A stretch of DNA of 64,000 nucleotides from an uncultured Sphingorhabdus sp. (GTDB taxonomy: Bacteria; Pseudomonadota; Alphaproteobacteria; Sphingomonadales; Sphingomonadaceae): NCBI GenBank assembly GCA_937873665.1, contig CALMYW010000202.1, forward strand, positions 26,473 to 90,472. The letters are read 5' to 3'. Below, piece by piece: positions 35,333-43,719 of this stretch. The position numbers and the translations under genes are program-made. How positions within the stretch are numbered: the first letter of the stretch is position 1; every line of letters starts with the position of its first letter. The notes under the pieces are model-generated. The model worked only from the letters and a program-made list of their open reading frames with translations. It ran no database searches and was not told where the DNA came from.

Positions 35333-36661
35333 CTAGCCGCCGCGTCGTACCTTGCGATTGACATGCTCGTCCGCAGCGTGAGCAGCGCCGAGTAATGACC
35401 TAACAGCCACCCACTGCAACGGTTCCGGCAACGTCTTCGGGGTGGCATGCTGCAGCGCTGACAGGAAAGGATTTTCGGTGCCGCCAATGCGTTCTGCGAG
35501 CACTAAACCTACCAGCGATTGCGTTCCAACGCCGTGGCCAGAGCAACCCGCTGTATATAAAATGTTGTCATGTTCACCCGTCACGCCGACCACCGGCAAG
35601 CCGTCGAAAGCGAAACTGATGTAACCGCTCCAGGCGGCCTTCACCCCAACATCGTGTAGGGTTGGAAAACGATCCCTCAGGGCGATTTCAAGTTTTCGAT
35701 AGGTATGATTGTCTGGTACCTCGGGCGTGCTCGATCCGAAGGAATAGCCCAGCTGCTTTGTAGTGATGACCAACGTATTGTGCGCGGTCAGCCTATGGCT
35801 CTCCATTACGAGGTGCTGGGTTGTTATTCCCTCCGCATTTGGCCAGTCGAGTGAGGCGCGCTGCGTCGGGGTTAGCGGGTGGGTTTCGATCGCCGAAACC
35901 CGAAGCGGAACAACTTTATCCTTAAGTAAACCCAACCCTGGTGCGAATGCATTGGCTGCAACGACCAAATGAGGCGCACGTACAGTGCCATCAGGAGTAC
36001 GGCACTCGATTATCTTTCCATCACTCCAATCCATTAGCGGCGAGTTTTCGAAAAGGCGCACGCCATGTTCAAGCGCGGCTTGGCGTAGTCCACGAACATA
36101 TTTGCCTGGGTTCAAAGTTCCTCCACCTGGCGTCGCATAGCCAAACAAAAAGGCGGGTGGTATACCTCGCGCCCTCATTGCAGCATTGTCGAGGAATTCG
36201 GCCGGGGCACCAAGTTCGATCCCGAGTTCCATATTGGCGCGCAACTGCTTTTCTTGGCTTGAATGAACGCCAGCGCGGATCAAGCCTGAACGACGATAAT
36301 CGCAATCAATCCCATAGGACTCGAGCTTGCTTTCAACATAACGAACACCCTCTTCAAAGTAGCGGATGATCGCAGCGACCTGCGAGCGATCAAGTCGTTT
36401 CATAAACATGTGGTAATCAAGACCTTGACCACCCGCTAAATATCCAGCGTTACGGCCACTCGCCCCGAAACCGGCAAAGCGACTTTCGAGAACTATGACG
36501 TCGGCGCCGCGTGCACGCAGTTCGAGCGCTGTAGAAAGACCAGCGAAACCTCCACCAACGATTATTACATCGGCAGTTGCTTGTCCGTTCAGTGCATGTT
36601 GAATGTCGGACGGTGGTTCGATCCAGCCACCTTCGGGCTTATAGATGATATTCGTCGACAT
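35333..36661 (-). CDS. FAD-dependent amine/amino-acid oxidoreductase (DadA/PuuB-like)
   Basis: The 442-residue product is a DAO-fold flavoprotein. The FAD-binding motif VIIVGGGFAGLSTALELRARG is followed by GFGASGRNAGYL, typical of PuuB (gamma-glutamylputrescine oxidase) and related amine oxidases. The C-terminal part has FDGLPVVGVTGEHDNILYTAGCSGHGVGTQSLVG. MSTN at 36661 is the preferred start because GGAG lies 6 nt upstream; ATG 36667 is too close to it. The start lies 2 bases after the monoamine-oxidase stop, so the two oxidases are coupled. It should oxidise a C-N bond to an imine with O2 or a quinone as acceptor; the substrate is unknown. Confidence 0.87.
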   Translation of the reverse strand: MSTNIIYKPEGGWIEPPSDIQHALNGQATADVIIVGGGFAGLSTALELRARGADVIVLESRFAGFGASGRNAGYLAGGQGLDYHMFMKRLDRSQVAAIIRYFEEGVRYVESKLESYGIDCDYRRSGLIRAGVHSSQEKQLRANMELGIELGAPAEFLDNAAMRARGIPPAFLFGYATPGGGTLNPGKYVRGLRQAALEHGVRLFENSPLMDWSDGKIIECRTPDGTVRAPHLVVAANAFAPGLGLLKDKVVPLRVSAIETHPLTPTQRASLDWPNAEGITTQHLVMESHRLTAHNTLVITTKQLGYSFGSSTPEVPDNHTYRKLEIALRDRFPTLHDVGVKAAWSGYISFAFDGLPVVGVTGEHDNILYTAGCSGHGVGTQSLVGLVLAERIGGTENPFLSALQHATPKTLPEPLQWVAVRSLLGAAHAADEHVNRKVRRGG

Positions 36662-36663
36662 TT

Positions 36664-38037
36664 TCATCTCCGTGAAAGAGCGTCAAAAGCTTGAAGTGCT
36701 GCTTTGCGCCCAGCTCTAATAGCGCCATCCATTGAACTTGGATGAAGCTCAGCCATATCGGTGCCTGACCAGTGTATTCGGCCCATCGACATTCGGGAAG
36801 CGGCGCCCCAGCGAGTAAGAAAACCTGGAGGATAGGGCGAGACGCATGACAGAGTCCATTCGTCGACGCTTCCCCAGTCGACCTCATGATATTGGTCGAA
36901 ATGGAGTGCCTCGTCTCCGAACGCTCTGGCATAAATCTTTGCCAGTTCGCGGCCCGCCTCGCCCGTATCAGTGGTTAACGCACCTTCGCGTACGAAGCAG
37001 ATTAGGATTCCAACGGACGCGTCCGGTGGGGAGTTATCTGCTGACCATAGCAAAGCACCGCCAATATCAAGCACCTGACCATTGAACCCTCCCTCGCGCC
37101 AAAAGGGGCGTGAATAGACATGGGTTGCTTTGCGCATGCGGGCATTGATCGGCCAGGCAGTGTGCATTTCTGCCCGGTCAGGTGGGAGAGAGGGGGTGAA
37201 TTGGATGTTGCGAGCTACAACTTGGCTTGGGCTGAAGATAACCTCACGGGCGCGTATAGTTCCCCGATCAGTATGAAGTTCGACTATGTCTTGATCCCAA
37301 CCAACGAGCTTTCGTACGGGAGTGCTTAAAATGATCTTTCCCTGTAATTGATTGGCCATTTTCGCAGACAGAGCCCACGATCCGCCCACCAACCGTTTTT
37401 CCTGCGCACCATTCTTCATAGATTCAAGCCGGGCGAGATCGCATTCAAACGAATTGATTAGCGTTAGGTAGTGCAACAATCCTAGCTTTTCCGGCGGCGC
37501 ACCATAGGTCAACGTGGTCGAGAGGAAGAAATTGATTTGTTCTTCCTCACTTGGAGACTTTGTTGCCAACCAGTCAGCTACCGACAACTGGTCCCATTCC
37601 AAAGCGTGCGGCGCTGTCCATGGTGCGGCGCTCGGCACTTCTCTAGCCATAGCGTTAAGTTCATCGACTAATGGGCTGCTCGCAATGATTGCGCCGTCTT
37701 CGCTTCCTTCGACAAATGTCTCGTCACCAATGAAAGACACGGTCTTTCCATGATAATAGCTATCGAACGTTTCCACTCCGAACTCATTCGCTAGTTGGAA
37801 AATTTCGGATTGGGTCGGGCCGATCCATTGACCTCCCCCGTCCGAGACGACGCCGTTACCGATATCATGATTGACCGTTCTACCGCCCACCCGGTCGCGC
37901 GCTTCGAGAATTACAAAAGACTTTTTTTCTTGGCGCTGAAACTCCAGGCCCGAAACAAGACCGGATAGCCCCGCGCCAATGATTGCAACATCTACCTCAA
38001 CGCTCGTCTTACCGTCAAACTGGCTGCCGCTCTCCAT
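36664..38037 (-). CDS. Flavin monoamine oxidase family protein
   Basis: The 457-residue product is a monoamine-oxidase-type flavoprotein: VAIIGAGLSGLVSGLEFQRQ, then FVILEARDRVGGRTV, and a C-terminal FAD contact region (GRIHWSGTDMAELHPSSMDGAIRAGRKAA). The Cys that carries covalent FAD in mitochondrial MAO is not present in the matching FLTRWGAAS region, so FAD is probably non-covalent. MESGS at 38037 has GGAG 6 nt upstream and is preferred over 38049. It is divergent from the TonB receptor across a short gap that carries the best copy of the island motif. It likely oxidises a primary or secondary amine; the identity is open. Confidence 0.87.
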   Translation of the reverse strand: MESGSQFDGKTSVEVDVAIIGAGLSGLVSGLEFQRQEKKSFVILEARDRVGGRTVNHDIGNGVVSDGGGQWIGPTQSEIFQLANEFGVETFDSYYHGKTVSFIGDETFVEGSEDGAIIASSPLVDELNAMAREVPSAAPWTAPHALEWDQLSVADWLATKSPSEEEQINFFLSTTLTYGAPPEKLGLLHYLTLINSFECDLARLESMKNGAQEKRLVGGSWALSAKMANQLQGKIILSTPVRKLVGWDQDIVELHTDRGTIRAREVIFSPSQVVARNIQFTPSLPPDRAEMHTAWPINARMRKATHVYSRPFWREGGFNGQVLDIGGALLWSADNSPPDASVGILICFVREGALTTDTGEAGRELAKIYARAFGDEALHFDQYHEVDWGSVDEWTLSCVSPYPPGFLTRWGAASRMSMGRIHWSGTDMAELHPSSMDGAIRAGRKAALQAFDALSRR

Positions 38038-38057
38038 ATCCCGCTCCATTTTTTAAA

Positions 38058-38072
38058 ATGACAAGTGTTATG
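38058..38072. promoter_or_regulatory. Island promoter motif, copy 2 (amine oxidase / TonB receptor divergent gap)
   Basis: ATGACAAGTGTTATG lies between the divergent flavin amine oxidase and TonB receptor genes. It is 13/15 identical to the reverse complement of 33179-33193. From this gap it could control both the two-oxidase operon and the receptor. Confidence 0.5.
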
Positions 38073-38124
38073 AAAACATGCATTATCCAAAAACAGGAAG
38101 CAAGAAACTTTTGGAGGAGGCGTT

Positions 38125-40431
38125 ATGACAAACCTTAAAACAGGTCTTATTTGCACGGTTTGTGCGCTCGCGTTTACACGTCCGGCGCTGGCGCAGGAGG
38201 TGTCGGATACCGCGACTGTGAGCACCGACAACTCAGAGATTATCGTGACCGCACAACGCAGGTCAGAACGCTTGAGCGACGTACCAGTGGCAGTAACAGC
38301 AATTGACGGCGATGATATGCAGCGTTTGCGTATGCAGGATGCGACACAAATTGTTCAGCAAATTCCGAATGTAACAGCTCAGGCTACGTTTGGTGCTAGT
38401 GCTCCGCTATTCGCCGTGCGCGGAGTGAGTAATCCGGACTTCAACCCCTCGGCTAACACTCCGGTGCCGATCTACAGCGATGACGTGCTCATTAACAACA
38501 TAACCGGTCAAGGCTTTGCCCTATTTGACTTAGAACGTGTTGAGGTTCTCAAAGGGCCCCAAGGCACGCTATTCGGATATAATTCTTCGGCGGGTGCAAT
38601 TCAGTTTATCTCTCGCCGTCCTACCAATACTTTCGAGGGGTTTTTCTCAGCTTCCTACGCCAGCCGTGACGAGCGAATGCTTGAATCATCGCTAAGCGGC
38701 CCGCTGGCCGGAGATGAGGTGCGCGGGCGCCTTGCCGGCTACTATCGCAGCCAAGATGGGGATTTCCTCAATCTCGCAACTGGTAAGAGGATCGGTGAGA
38801 ATGAGCGTTATGCTGTCCGCGGCTTGGTTGATATCGACACATCCGACAATTCGAGCCTGCTGCTAAAAGCGCAATATGGACGTTTCAAAGGTGATCCCAC
38901 AATCCGCCACACCGAGCAGCCGGTTAACAATTTCACTGGCGAGGCTCTTGGCGGAAAGCGAGAAGTGATTAATGAACTCGGACAGGATGAGCGCGTCAAG
39001 GCGCTAGAACTTTCGGCTCGCTTCAAGGCCGATCTTGGAGCGGTCGGGCTCGATGTGATCAGCGGCTACCTGAAAATCGATTCAGGCTATCTGACTAACT
39101 TTTTCGATGGGCGCCAGATTGGTGTACTCGATTTGGGTTACGGCGCCGGACCAATGCAAACGGCCCTCTATGGGGTGCAGGGGGCAGACACGCGCACTAA
39201 ACAGTTCTCGCAGGAAGTGCGCCTCACTTCACAATCTTCAGGGCCTTTGTCCTACATTCTCGGCGCCTACTACCTTCATGAAAAGCTAGATGGTACAACC
39301 TGGTTCTTCGCTGGCGATGACTCTGGTGCGTTTGGCTATTTTGGAGCTGATCAGGCAGCTTTTTTGGTTTTTGACGAGTACGCGCAGAAACTCTCATCCT
39401 TCGCTTTGTTTACTCAAGCTGACTACAAGCTGACCGACAAGCTTAAAGCGACTATTGGCGGCCGCGTCTCTTGGGACAAACGCAGCCTCGATCTGACCTT
39501 CGCTAACTACGACGGTTTTGCGACCTTCACAAATGGACGGACAGTTGACCCGTTTAATGTCAAGTTATCGGATGTCACCGATCTTTCCGGACTGGAGACC
39601 TCCCAGCAGGATCGCAAGTGGACAAACTGGAGTGGGCGTTTCGCTCTCGACTACAAGCCTACAGATGATGCGTTGATTTATGCCAGCCTTTCGCGCGGAG
39701 TGAAGAGCGGCGCGTTCAACACTGCGGCGTTCATCGACCTGTCCGAAGCCAATTCCATTGGTCCAGAAAAGGTGTTGGCCTACGAAGCAGGTACCAAGCT
39801 CGCGTTTGCGGATCGGCGAATATTGGCGAACGCAGCCGTGTTCTATTATGATGTGGACAATTATCATCAGAAGGTAGTCGACCAGTTCGGCCGCGAGTTT
39901 CTAAGCGGAGCCGACCGGGTGCACTTCTACGGCTTCGAGCTTGAGGGCACTTTACGACCGACGAAGTTGGTAACGGCGCAGTTCGGCATAGGCTGGCAGA
40001 AGGGCGTGTACGATGAATTCATTGAACCGACAGGAGCAGGTCCCGTCGATCGTGCGGGCAACGTAGTGCCGGGTACCGGAGCGTGGACAGCCAATGCGGT
40101 GTTGCGGGTAGATGCGCCGCTTTCTGGCGGAGCCGGTACGTTGTCGCCGCAAGTCGACTTTTCTTACCTACAGGGCTCATTTTACTGGGTTGGCAATGGG
40201 GTAAAAGCCCCACAGCTGTCGCCGACCAGCAAGACAGAAGATTTTTTCAATCTAAACCTGCGGCTAACTTGGACTTCAGAAAATGATCGTTTCTTAGTAA
40301 CTGGATTCGTCCAGAACGTGCTCGATCAATATCGAGTTCTGCGCCGCAATCCAGTCTCGTTCTTAGACAACTCGCTTAGTTCCTATTCTCCCCCGCGATC
40401 CTTTGGTGTGATGGTGCAGGGTCGTTTCTAA
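38125..40431 (+). CDS. TonB-dependent outer-membrane receptor of the island
   Basis: The 768-residue product has a signal peptide ending ALAQE, a TonB-box-like EIIVTAQRRSERL, a plug with LFAVRGVSNPDFNPSANTP and VEVLKGPQGTLFGYNSSAG, and a barrel ending ...FGVMVQGRF. The start has GGAGGAGG upstream. Plug and barrel resemble the sphingomonad receptors for organic substrates rather than the siderophore receptors with an RGF...YIDGL plug. It is divergent from the amine oxidases and shares their control region, so it probably imports the island's substrate. The barrel's length is normal and the frame is intact. Confidence 0.9.
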   Translation: MTNLKTGLICTVCALAFTRPALAQEVSDTATVSTDNSEIIVTAQRRSERLSDVPVAVTAIDGDDMQRLRMQDATQIVQQIPNVTAQATFGASAPLFAVRGVSNPDFNPSANTPVPIYSDDVLINNITGQGFALFDLERVEVLKGPQGTLFGYNSSAGAIQFISRRPTNTFEGFFSASYASRDERMLESSLSGPLAGDEVRGRLAGYYRSQDGDFLNLATGKRIGENERYAVRGLVDIDTSDNSSLLLKAQYGRFKGDPTIRHTEQPVNNFTGEALGGKREVINELGQDERVKALELSARFKADLGAVGLDVISGYLKIDSGYLTNFFDGRQIGVLDLGYGAGPMQTALYGVQGADTRTKQFSQEVRLTSQSSGPLSYILGAYYLHEKLDGTTWFFAGDDSGAFGYFGADQAAFLVFDEYAQKLSSFALFTQADYKLTDKLKATIGGRVSWDKRSLDLTFANYDGFATFTNGRTVDPFNVKLSDVTDLSGLETSQQDRKWTNWSGRFALDYKPTDDALIYASLSRGVKSGAFNTAAFIDLSEANSIGPEKVLAYEAGTKLAFADRRILANAAVFYYDVDNYHQKVVDQFGREFLSGADRVHFYGFELEGTLRPTKLVTAQFGIGWQKGVYDEFIEPTGAGPVDRAGNVVPGTGAWTANAVLRVDAPLSGGAGTLSPQVDFSYLQGSFYWVGNGVKAPQLSPTSKTEDFFNLNLRLTWTSENDRFLVTGFVQNVLDQYRVLRRNPVSFLDNSLSSYSPPRSFGVMVQGRF

Positions 40432-40576
40432 CTGCTAAAGTTAAAAAGTTGGGAGTGGCTACAAAAGGCCGCTCCAAGCTATTTTTGAACAGGTATGTCC
40501 AGTATCGCTAACAAAGCAGTCATAAAACGATCCTGGTCCATTTGTTATAATGCGTCATTCATTCATCAATAGAGTC

Positions 40577-40605
40577 GCTGGTCTCCGAAAGTGTCGGAGG
40601 CCAGC
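40577..40605. terminator. Hairpin between island receptor and recombinase genes
   Basis: GCTGGTCTCCGA and TCGGAGGCCAGC form a 12-bp stem (one G-T pair) with a 5-nt AAGTG loop. It lies between the converging TonB receptor and tyrosine recombinase genes, 6 bases before the recombinase stop. A U-run is lacking, so it is a weak terminator candidate or an inverted repeat of the element end. Confidence 0.55.
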
Positions 40606-40611
40606 AAAGCC

Positions 40612-41244
40612 TTAAATGTCGGTTCGCTCCGACAGCGTCAGCGCGTCATCGACATCAACACCCAGATATCTGACTGTGTTTTCGATGTTGGTATGACCCA
40701 GTAGAATCTGAATAGCCCGCAGGTTACCGGTAGCCTTGTAAATCGAGGATGCCTTTGTCCGGCGCATCGAGTGGGTCCCATATTCGCGCTTGTCGAGCCC
40801 GACTATCGATACCCACTCATTGACAAGGCGTGCATATTGTCTGGTGCTGAGATGGCCCAAGTAATCAACCCTACTCGGAAATACAAAATTGAAGATCGTG
40901 CCGCCGCGACGCTGCAGCCATGCTTCAACGCTTCTTCGCGCCTCGGTCATTATCTCGAACTGCACAGGCCTATTTGTTTTCTGTTGGATGCCGGTGGCTC
41001 TATTACGGATTTGCCCTCCGCTGACGATGTCACCGATTTTCAGCTTAACGAGATCACAACCGCGAAGCTTGCTATCGATAGCTAGGTCGAACAAAGCCCT
41101 ATCCCGCAGTCGCCTATGTTCATCCAGGTAAAAGCGAATTGCCCAGATGTCTCTGGGCTTTAATGGGCGTTTGGGCCCGACATTTCGCTCAGCATTCCAA
41201 GGTCGCCGTTCGTGTACGGCAGGGTCAAGATCCGAAAGTCCCAT
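40612..41244 (-). CDS. Tyrosine recombinase / site-specific integrase, catalytic domain only
   Basis: The 210-residue product is a minimal tyrosine recombinase. The catalytic residues are in order: Arg61 (DSKLRGCDL), a probable Lys89, His157-x-x-Arg160 (GTHSMRRTKAS), His183 (LLGHTNIENT) and the nucleophile Tyr192 (VRYLG). It lacks the usual N-terminal core-binding (SAM-like) domain, but short integrases of this form are common on sphingomonad chromosomes and plasmids. It lies at the right edge of the A/T-rich amine island, so it may have mobilised the island. All catalytic positions are intact, so it could be active. Confidence 0.85.
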   Translation of the reverse strand: MGLSDLDPAVHERRPWNAERNVGPKRPLKPRDIWAIRFYLDEHRRLRDRALFDLAIDSKLRGCDLVKLKIGDIVSGGQIRNRATGIQQKTNRPVQFEIMTEARRSVEAWLQRRGGTIFNFVFPSRVDYLGHLSTRQYARLVNEWVSIVGLDKREYGTHSMRRTKASSIYKATGNLRAIQILLGHTNIENTVRYLGVDVDDALTLSERTDI

Positions 41245-41364
41245 GATGTTGCTCCGTTAGCCGGAATGGCCGAACAAGGACTAACAGCATGGTGCCGGCA
41301 GGTTCAGACGATGTTAGTGGGAAAGAAAATTACATCAAACTTACAGACCCTTACTGTAATTGTC

Positions 41365-41973
41365 TTAGAGGCCTAGCCACTCCACCTCCCCACTGCCCAA
41401 CTCGTAAAAGGCGCCCACAACCTTCAATGTTCCTAGTTCCTGCGGGCGACGCAGTGCAGGGGAGGCTTCGTCTTGCAATTCACGCACCACGCGTTGGACA
41501 TTATGGCGGGCAGCAGTGTTGACCAGATCGTGCTGGCAATCCTCTCCTACTTCCATGATCGCAGGGTACAGCGGCTGAAGCACCTTATTGATATTCGCTG
41601 AAAAGCCATAATGCTCCTTCACCACAGATACTGCAGCCCGCACTGCACCGCAATTTTCATGTCCCATCACGACGATCAGCGGCACACCCAGCGCGGTGAC
41701 TGCAAATTCGAGGCTGCCGATTGCCGTCGAACACAGGCTGTTTCCGGCGTTGCGTACGATGAACAGTTCGCCCAAACCGCGGCCGAACAGAAGCTCAGGT
41801 GCAACACGCGAGTCCGAGCAGCTGAGATAGGCGGCAATCGGATGCTGAGCGGCAGCCATGCGCAGGCGGCTCATGCGGCTGGCCTGGACCGTTATCGGCT
41901 CGTCCGAAAGGAAGCGACGATTACCTTCCTTGAGCAGCGCGAGCACGTCGTCGGGCGTCATAGAAAGGGTCAT
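41365..41973 (-). CDS. Beta-class carbonic anhydrase
   Basis: The 202-residue product interconverts CO2 and bicarbonate in the cytoplasm. Zinc ligands are visible: Cys52 with the catalytic Asp54-Arg56 dyad in CSDSR, then His105 and Cys108 in MGHENCGAV. The length fits the family. The ATG overlaps the nnrS stop by 4 bases (ATGA), so translation is coupled to nnrS. That places it in an operon controlled by FNR/DNR-type boxes, an unexpected setting for a carbonic anhydrase. It may balance bicarbonate or pH during nitrate respiration. Confidence 0.93.
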   Translation of the reverse strand: MTLSMTPDDVLALLKEGNRRFLSDEPITVQASRMSRLRMAAAQHPIAAYLSCSDSRVAPELLFGRGLGELFIVRNAGNSLCSTAIGSLEFAVTALGVPLIVVMGHENCGAVRAAVSVVKEHYGFSANINKVLQPLYPAIMEVGEDCQHDLVNTAARHNVQRVVRELQDEASPALRRPQELGTLKVVGAFYELGSGEVEWLGL

Positions 41974-43166
41974 CCGGGCTTTCCGTCTTTTCTGGGCGAG
42001 AGATAGATGCGAGCGTTACGGGCCGCCCAAGGGAGGAATGCGATCAGGAAGATAATTGCTGAAATGACCAGCCAAAAGCCATCCTCGGCATACAAGGCGG
42101 TGGCTATACGGGCAGCCGCCGCACTTTGCATGCCGACAAAGGCAAATTTGCCAGCGAGGGGCAGTTCCAAAGGTCGACCCGAATGACCCTGAGTGACGCG
42201 GGTGATCATCGCGATCAGAAGACTTCCTGCGAAGCCTATGGTCAGCGCATGCTCGGGTGCGCGTCCAATCGGCAGGCCAAGGCTCGAAATTGCCCATAGC
42301 GCATATCCGATGGGCGCCCAAGCAAAGCCAATGATAAGCACCCAGAACAGGGCGGGAGCCTTAGTGCGCGGCCACCATTTCCAGCTCATCAATAGCGTCA
42401 GTGCACTCAACAGGAGTGCCGCGAATGTCTGAAGAAAACTGACGGCGAGTAACTGCCCTGCGATTATGAGCATTGTCAGCCCCCAATAGGCCCCCAAGAT
42501 CCAATTTGGTCGCCACCGGACATAGCCTTCGACGACGTTGCCCGCGAAGAATGGGATCATGCGGTGACACACCGTCACGAAAACAGGCAAAAGCATGGCC
42601 CAAAGCCCTAGGCTGTTGGCAAGAGATAGAGTTGCGGCTGCCGGATTGAGAATGAAGGCCATCAGGGCAATTTGTCCAATCAGACCAAAAACAAATGCGG
42701 CGAGGATTGACCAACCGTGCCAAGTGGGTGCCTTTCCATCGTGGCGTTCGCGCAGCGCAATCGAGAGCAGCACGCTGAAACCCCAAAGACATGCAAGTGA
42801 CGCTGACGCGAAGGCTGCAGCGAGTAGCCTATCGTTACCAGACAACAATGCTCCCCAAGACAGCAATGTAGCGAGGCCATATCCGCCAGCGACGGGCGCG
42901 AAGGATTCGCGCTCTATATCGGGATAACCCATCCAGCGCGGGAACACCGTCAGCAGGAAACCGAAAAACAGAGGCGGCAGTGCCAGATAAACCAGAATAG
43001 GTGCATGCAACAGCGCTTGCGGAATATCTCCGCCCGCAGGAGCGGCCATTCCCAAATGCAGTCTTGACAGCACCGTTAGCCACCAAAGCATCATGGCGGC
43101 AAGCTGCACGACGCCAATCAGGAACAGCAGCCGATGGGGTGCAGCAAGCAGGATGTCGGGTTTCAC
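41970..43166 (-). CDS. nnrS: NnrS-family haem/copper membrane protein
   Basis: The 398-residue product has about 12 hydrophobic helices and matches NnrS, an NO-related membrane protein found in denitrifiers and linked to nitrosative-stress tolerance. Family features include LLFLIGVVQLAAMMLWWL, VFVTVCHRMIPFFAGNVVEGY and PEHALTIGFAGSLLIAMITRVTQGHSGRPL. The start is GTG 43166, overlapping the upstream gene's TGA (GTGA). The frame remains open to 43577, but that portion is antisense-like and overlaps the upstream gene. It is followed by the carbonic anhydrase in the same operon. Confidence 0.88.
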   Translation of the reverse strand: MKPDILLAAPHRLLFLIGVVQLAAMMLWWLTVLSRLHLGMAAPAGGDIPQALLHAPILVYLALPPLFFGFLLTVFPRWMGYPDIERESFAPVAGGYGLATLLSWGALLSGNDRLLAAAFASASLACLWGFSVLLSIALRERHDGKAPTWHGWSILAAFVFGLIGQIALMAFILNPAAATLSLANSLGLWAMLLPVFVTVCHRMIPFFAGNVVEGYVRWRPNWILGAYWGLTMLIIAGQLLAVSFLQTFAALLLSALTLLMSWKWWPRTKAPALFWVLIIGFAWAPIGYALWAISSLGLPIGRAPEHALTIGFAGSLLIAMITRVTQGHSGRPLELPLAGKFAFVGMQSAAAARIATALYAEDGFWLVISAIIFLIAFLPWAARNARIYLSPRKDGKPG

Positions 43167-43627
43167 CAAAGGCCGTGGCTCCCGCCCACCGCGCCTATGG
43201 TCGCAAGAATTGAAGCGAGCAGCAGGATGCGGTGCATCCGCTCCATGCGCTGGAAATCCTGTTGCGGCTGTGGCGAGGCCGCCATCCTTTTGTGCAGGAA
43301 CAGCGGTTCGAGCACGAACAGCATCGCCGCGAATATCAGCCACACCAGCAACATTGCCCACATCCACCAAAAATGCAGATCGGCAAAGCGACTCCACAAA
43401 TCGGCGCGCCATGTCATCCAGAATCCGCTCGCGCCAGCCAGAAGCACCCATATCCGTGCTTGCCAGGAAAAACCGCTTTCGAGCCCATGGAAGGCAGAGA
43501 GGCGGTCGGCAGATTGATGCGTGCGCCTTATGGATGGCAAGACTACCGTGGTTACAAATGCCACGCCGCCAATCCACATCAGAACGGCGACGACATGTAT
43601 AACCCGTGCGAGTGTGAAATCATCCAT
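43163..43627 (-). CDS. Small four-helix membrane protein of the nnrS operon (CopD-like)
   Basis: The 154-residue product starts MDDFTLARVIHVVAVLMWIGGVAFVTTVVLP and has four predicted membrane helices with conserved His residues near the first and last helix. This resembles the CopD/DUF2269 type of small haem- or copper-associated membrane proteins, though I cannot place it firmly. M at 43627 is favoured because AGAGG lies 6 nt upstream; 43630 is also possible. It is the first gene of an operon with nnrS and carbonic anhydrase and lies beside two FNR/DNR-type boxes. Confidence 0.7.
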   Translation of the reverse strand: MDDFTLARVIHVVAVLMWIGGVAFVTTVVLPSIRRTHQSADRLSAFHGLESGFSWQARIWVLLAGASGFWMTWRADLWSRFADLHFWWMWAMLLVWLIFAAMLFVLEPLFLHKRMAASPQPQQDFQRMERMHRILLLASILATIGAVGGSHGLW

Positions 43628-43652
43628 CATGTGCCTCTGCATCTTTGTGAAA

Positions 43653-43666
43653 TTGATAATCATCAA
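43653..43666. promoter_or_regulatory. FNR/DNR-type box (perfect), nnrS-operon / porin divergent gap
   Basis: TTGATAATCATCAA matches the FNR/DNR consensus TTGAT-N4-ATCAA exactly. If it works at -41.5 on the porin side, transcription would begin near 43701, 19 bases before the porin ATG. Confidence 0.75.
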
Positions 43667-43671
43667 TAACA

Positions 43672-43685
43672 TTGATTAATGTCAA
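43672..43685. promoter_or_regulatory. FNR/DNR-type box (one mismatch), nnrS-operon / porin divergent gap
   Basis: TTGATTAATGTCAA matches the consensus at 9 of 10 defined positions. At -41.5 on the minus strand it would place a start near 43637, about 10 bases before the small membrane-protein gene. The pair of boxes thus fits one box per divergent promoter. Confidence 0.7.
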
Positions 43686-43719
43686 TTATTGTAAGCGCTC
43701 CCTGCGCTAATTGAGCGGC

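Noticed and set aside
43167..43577. Upstream extension of the nnrS frame (137 codons)
   Set aside because: It overlaps the small membrane-protein gene, reads as low-quality sequence rich in Arg and Ala, and a GTG start overlapping the previous stop explains translation of nnrS.
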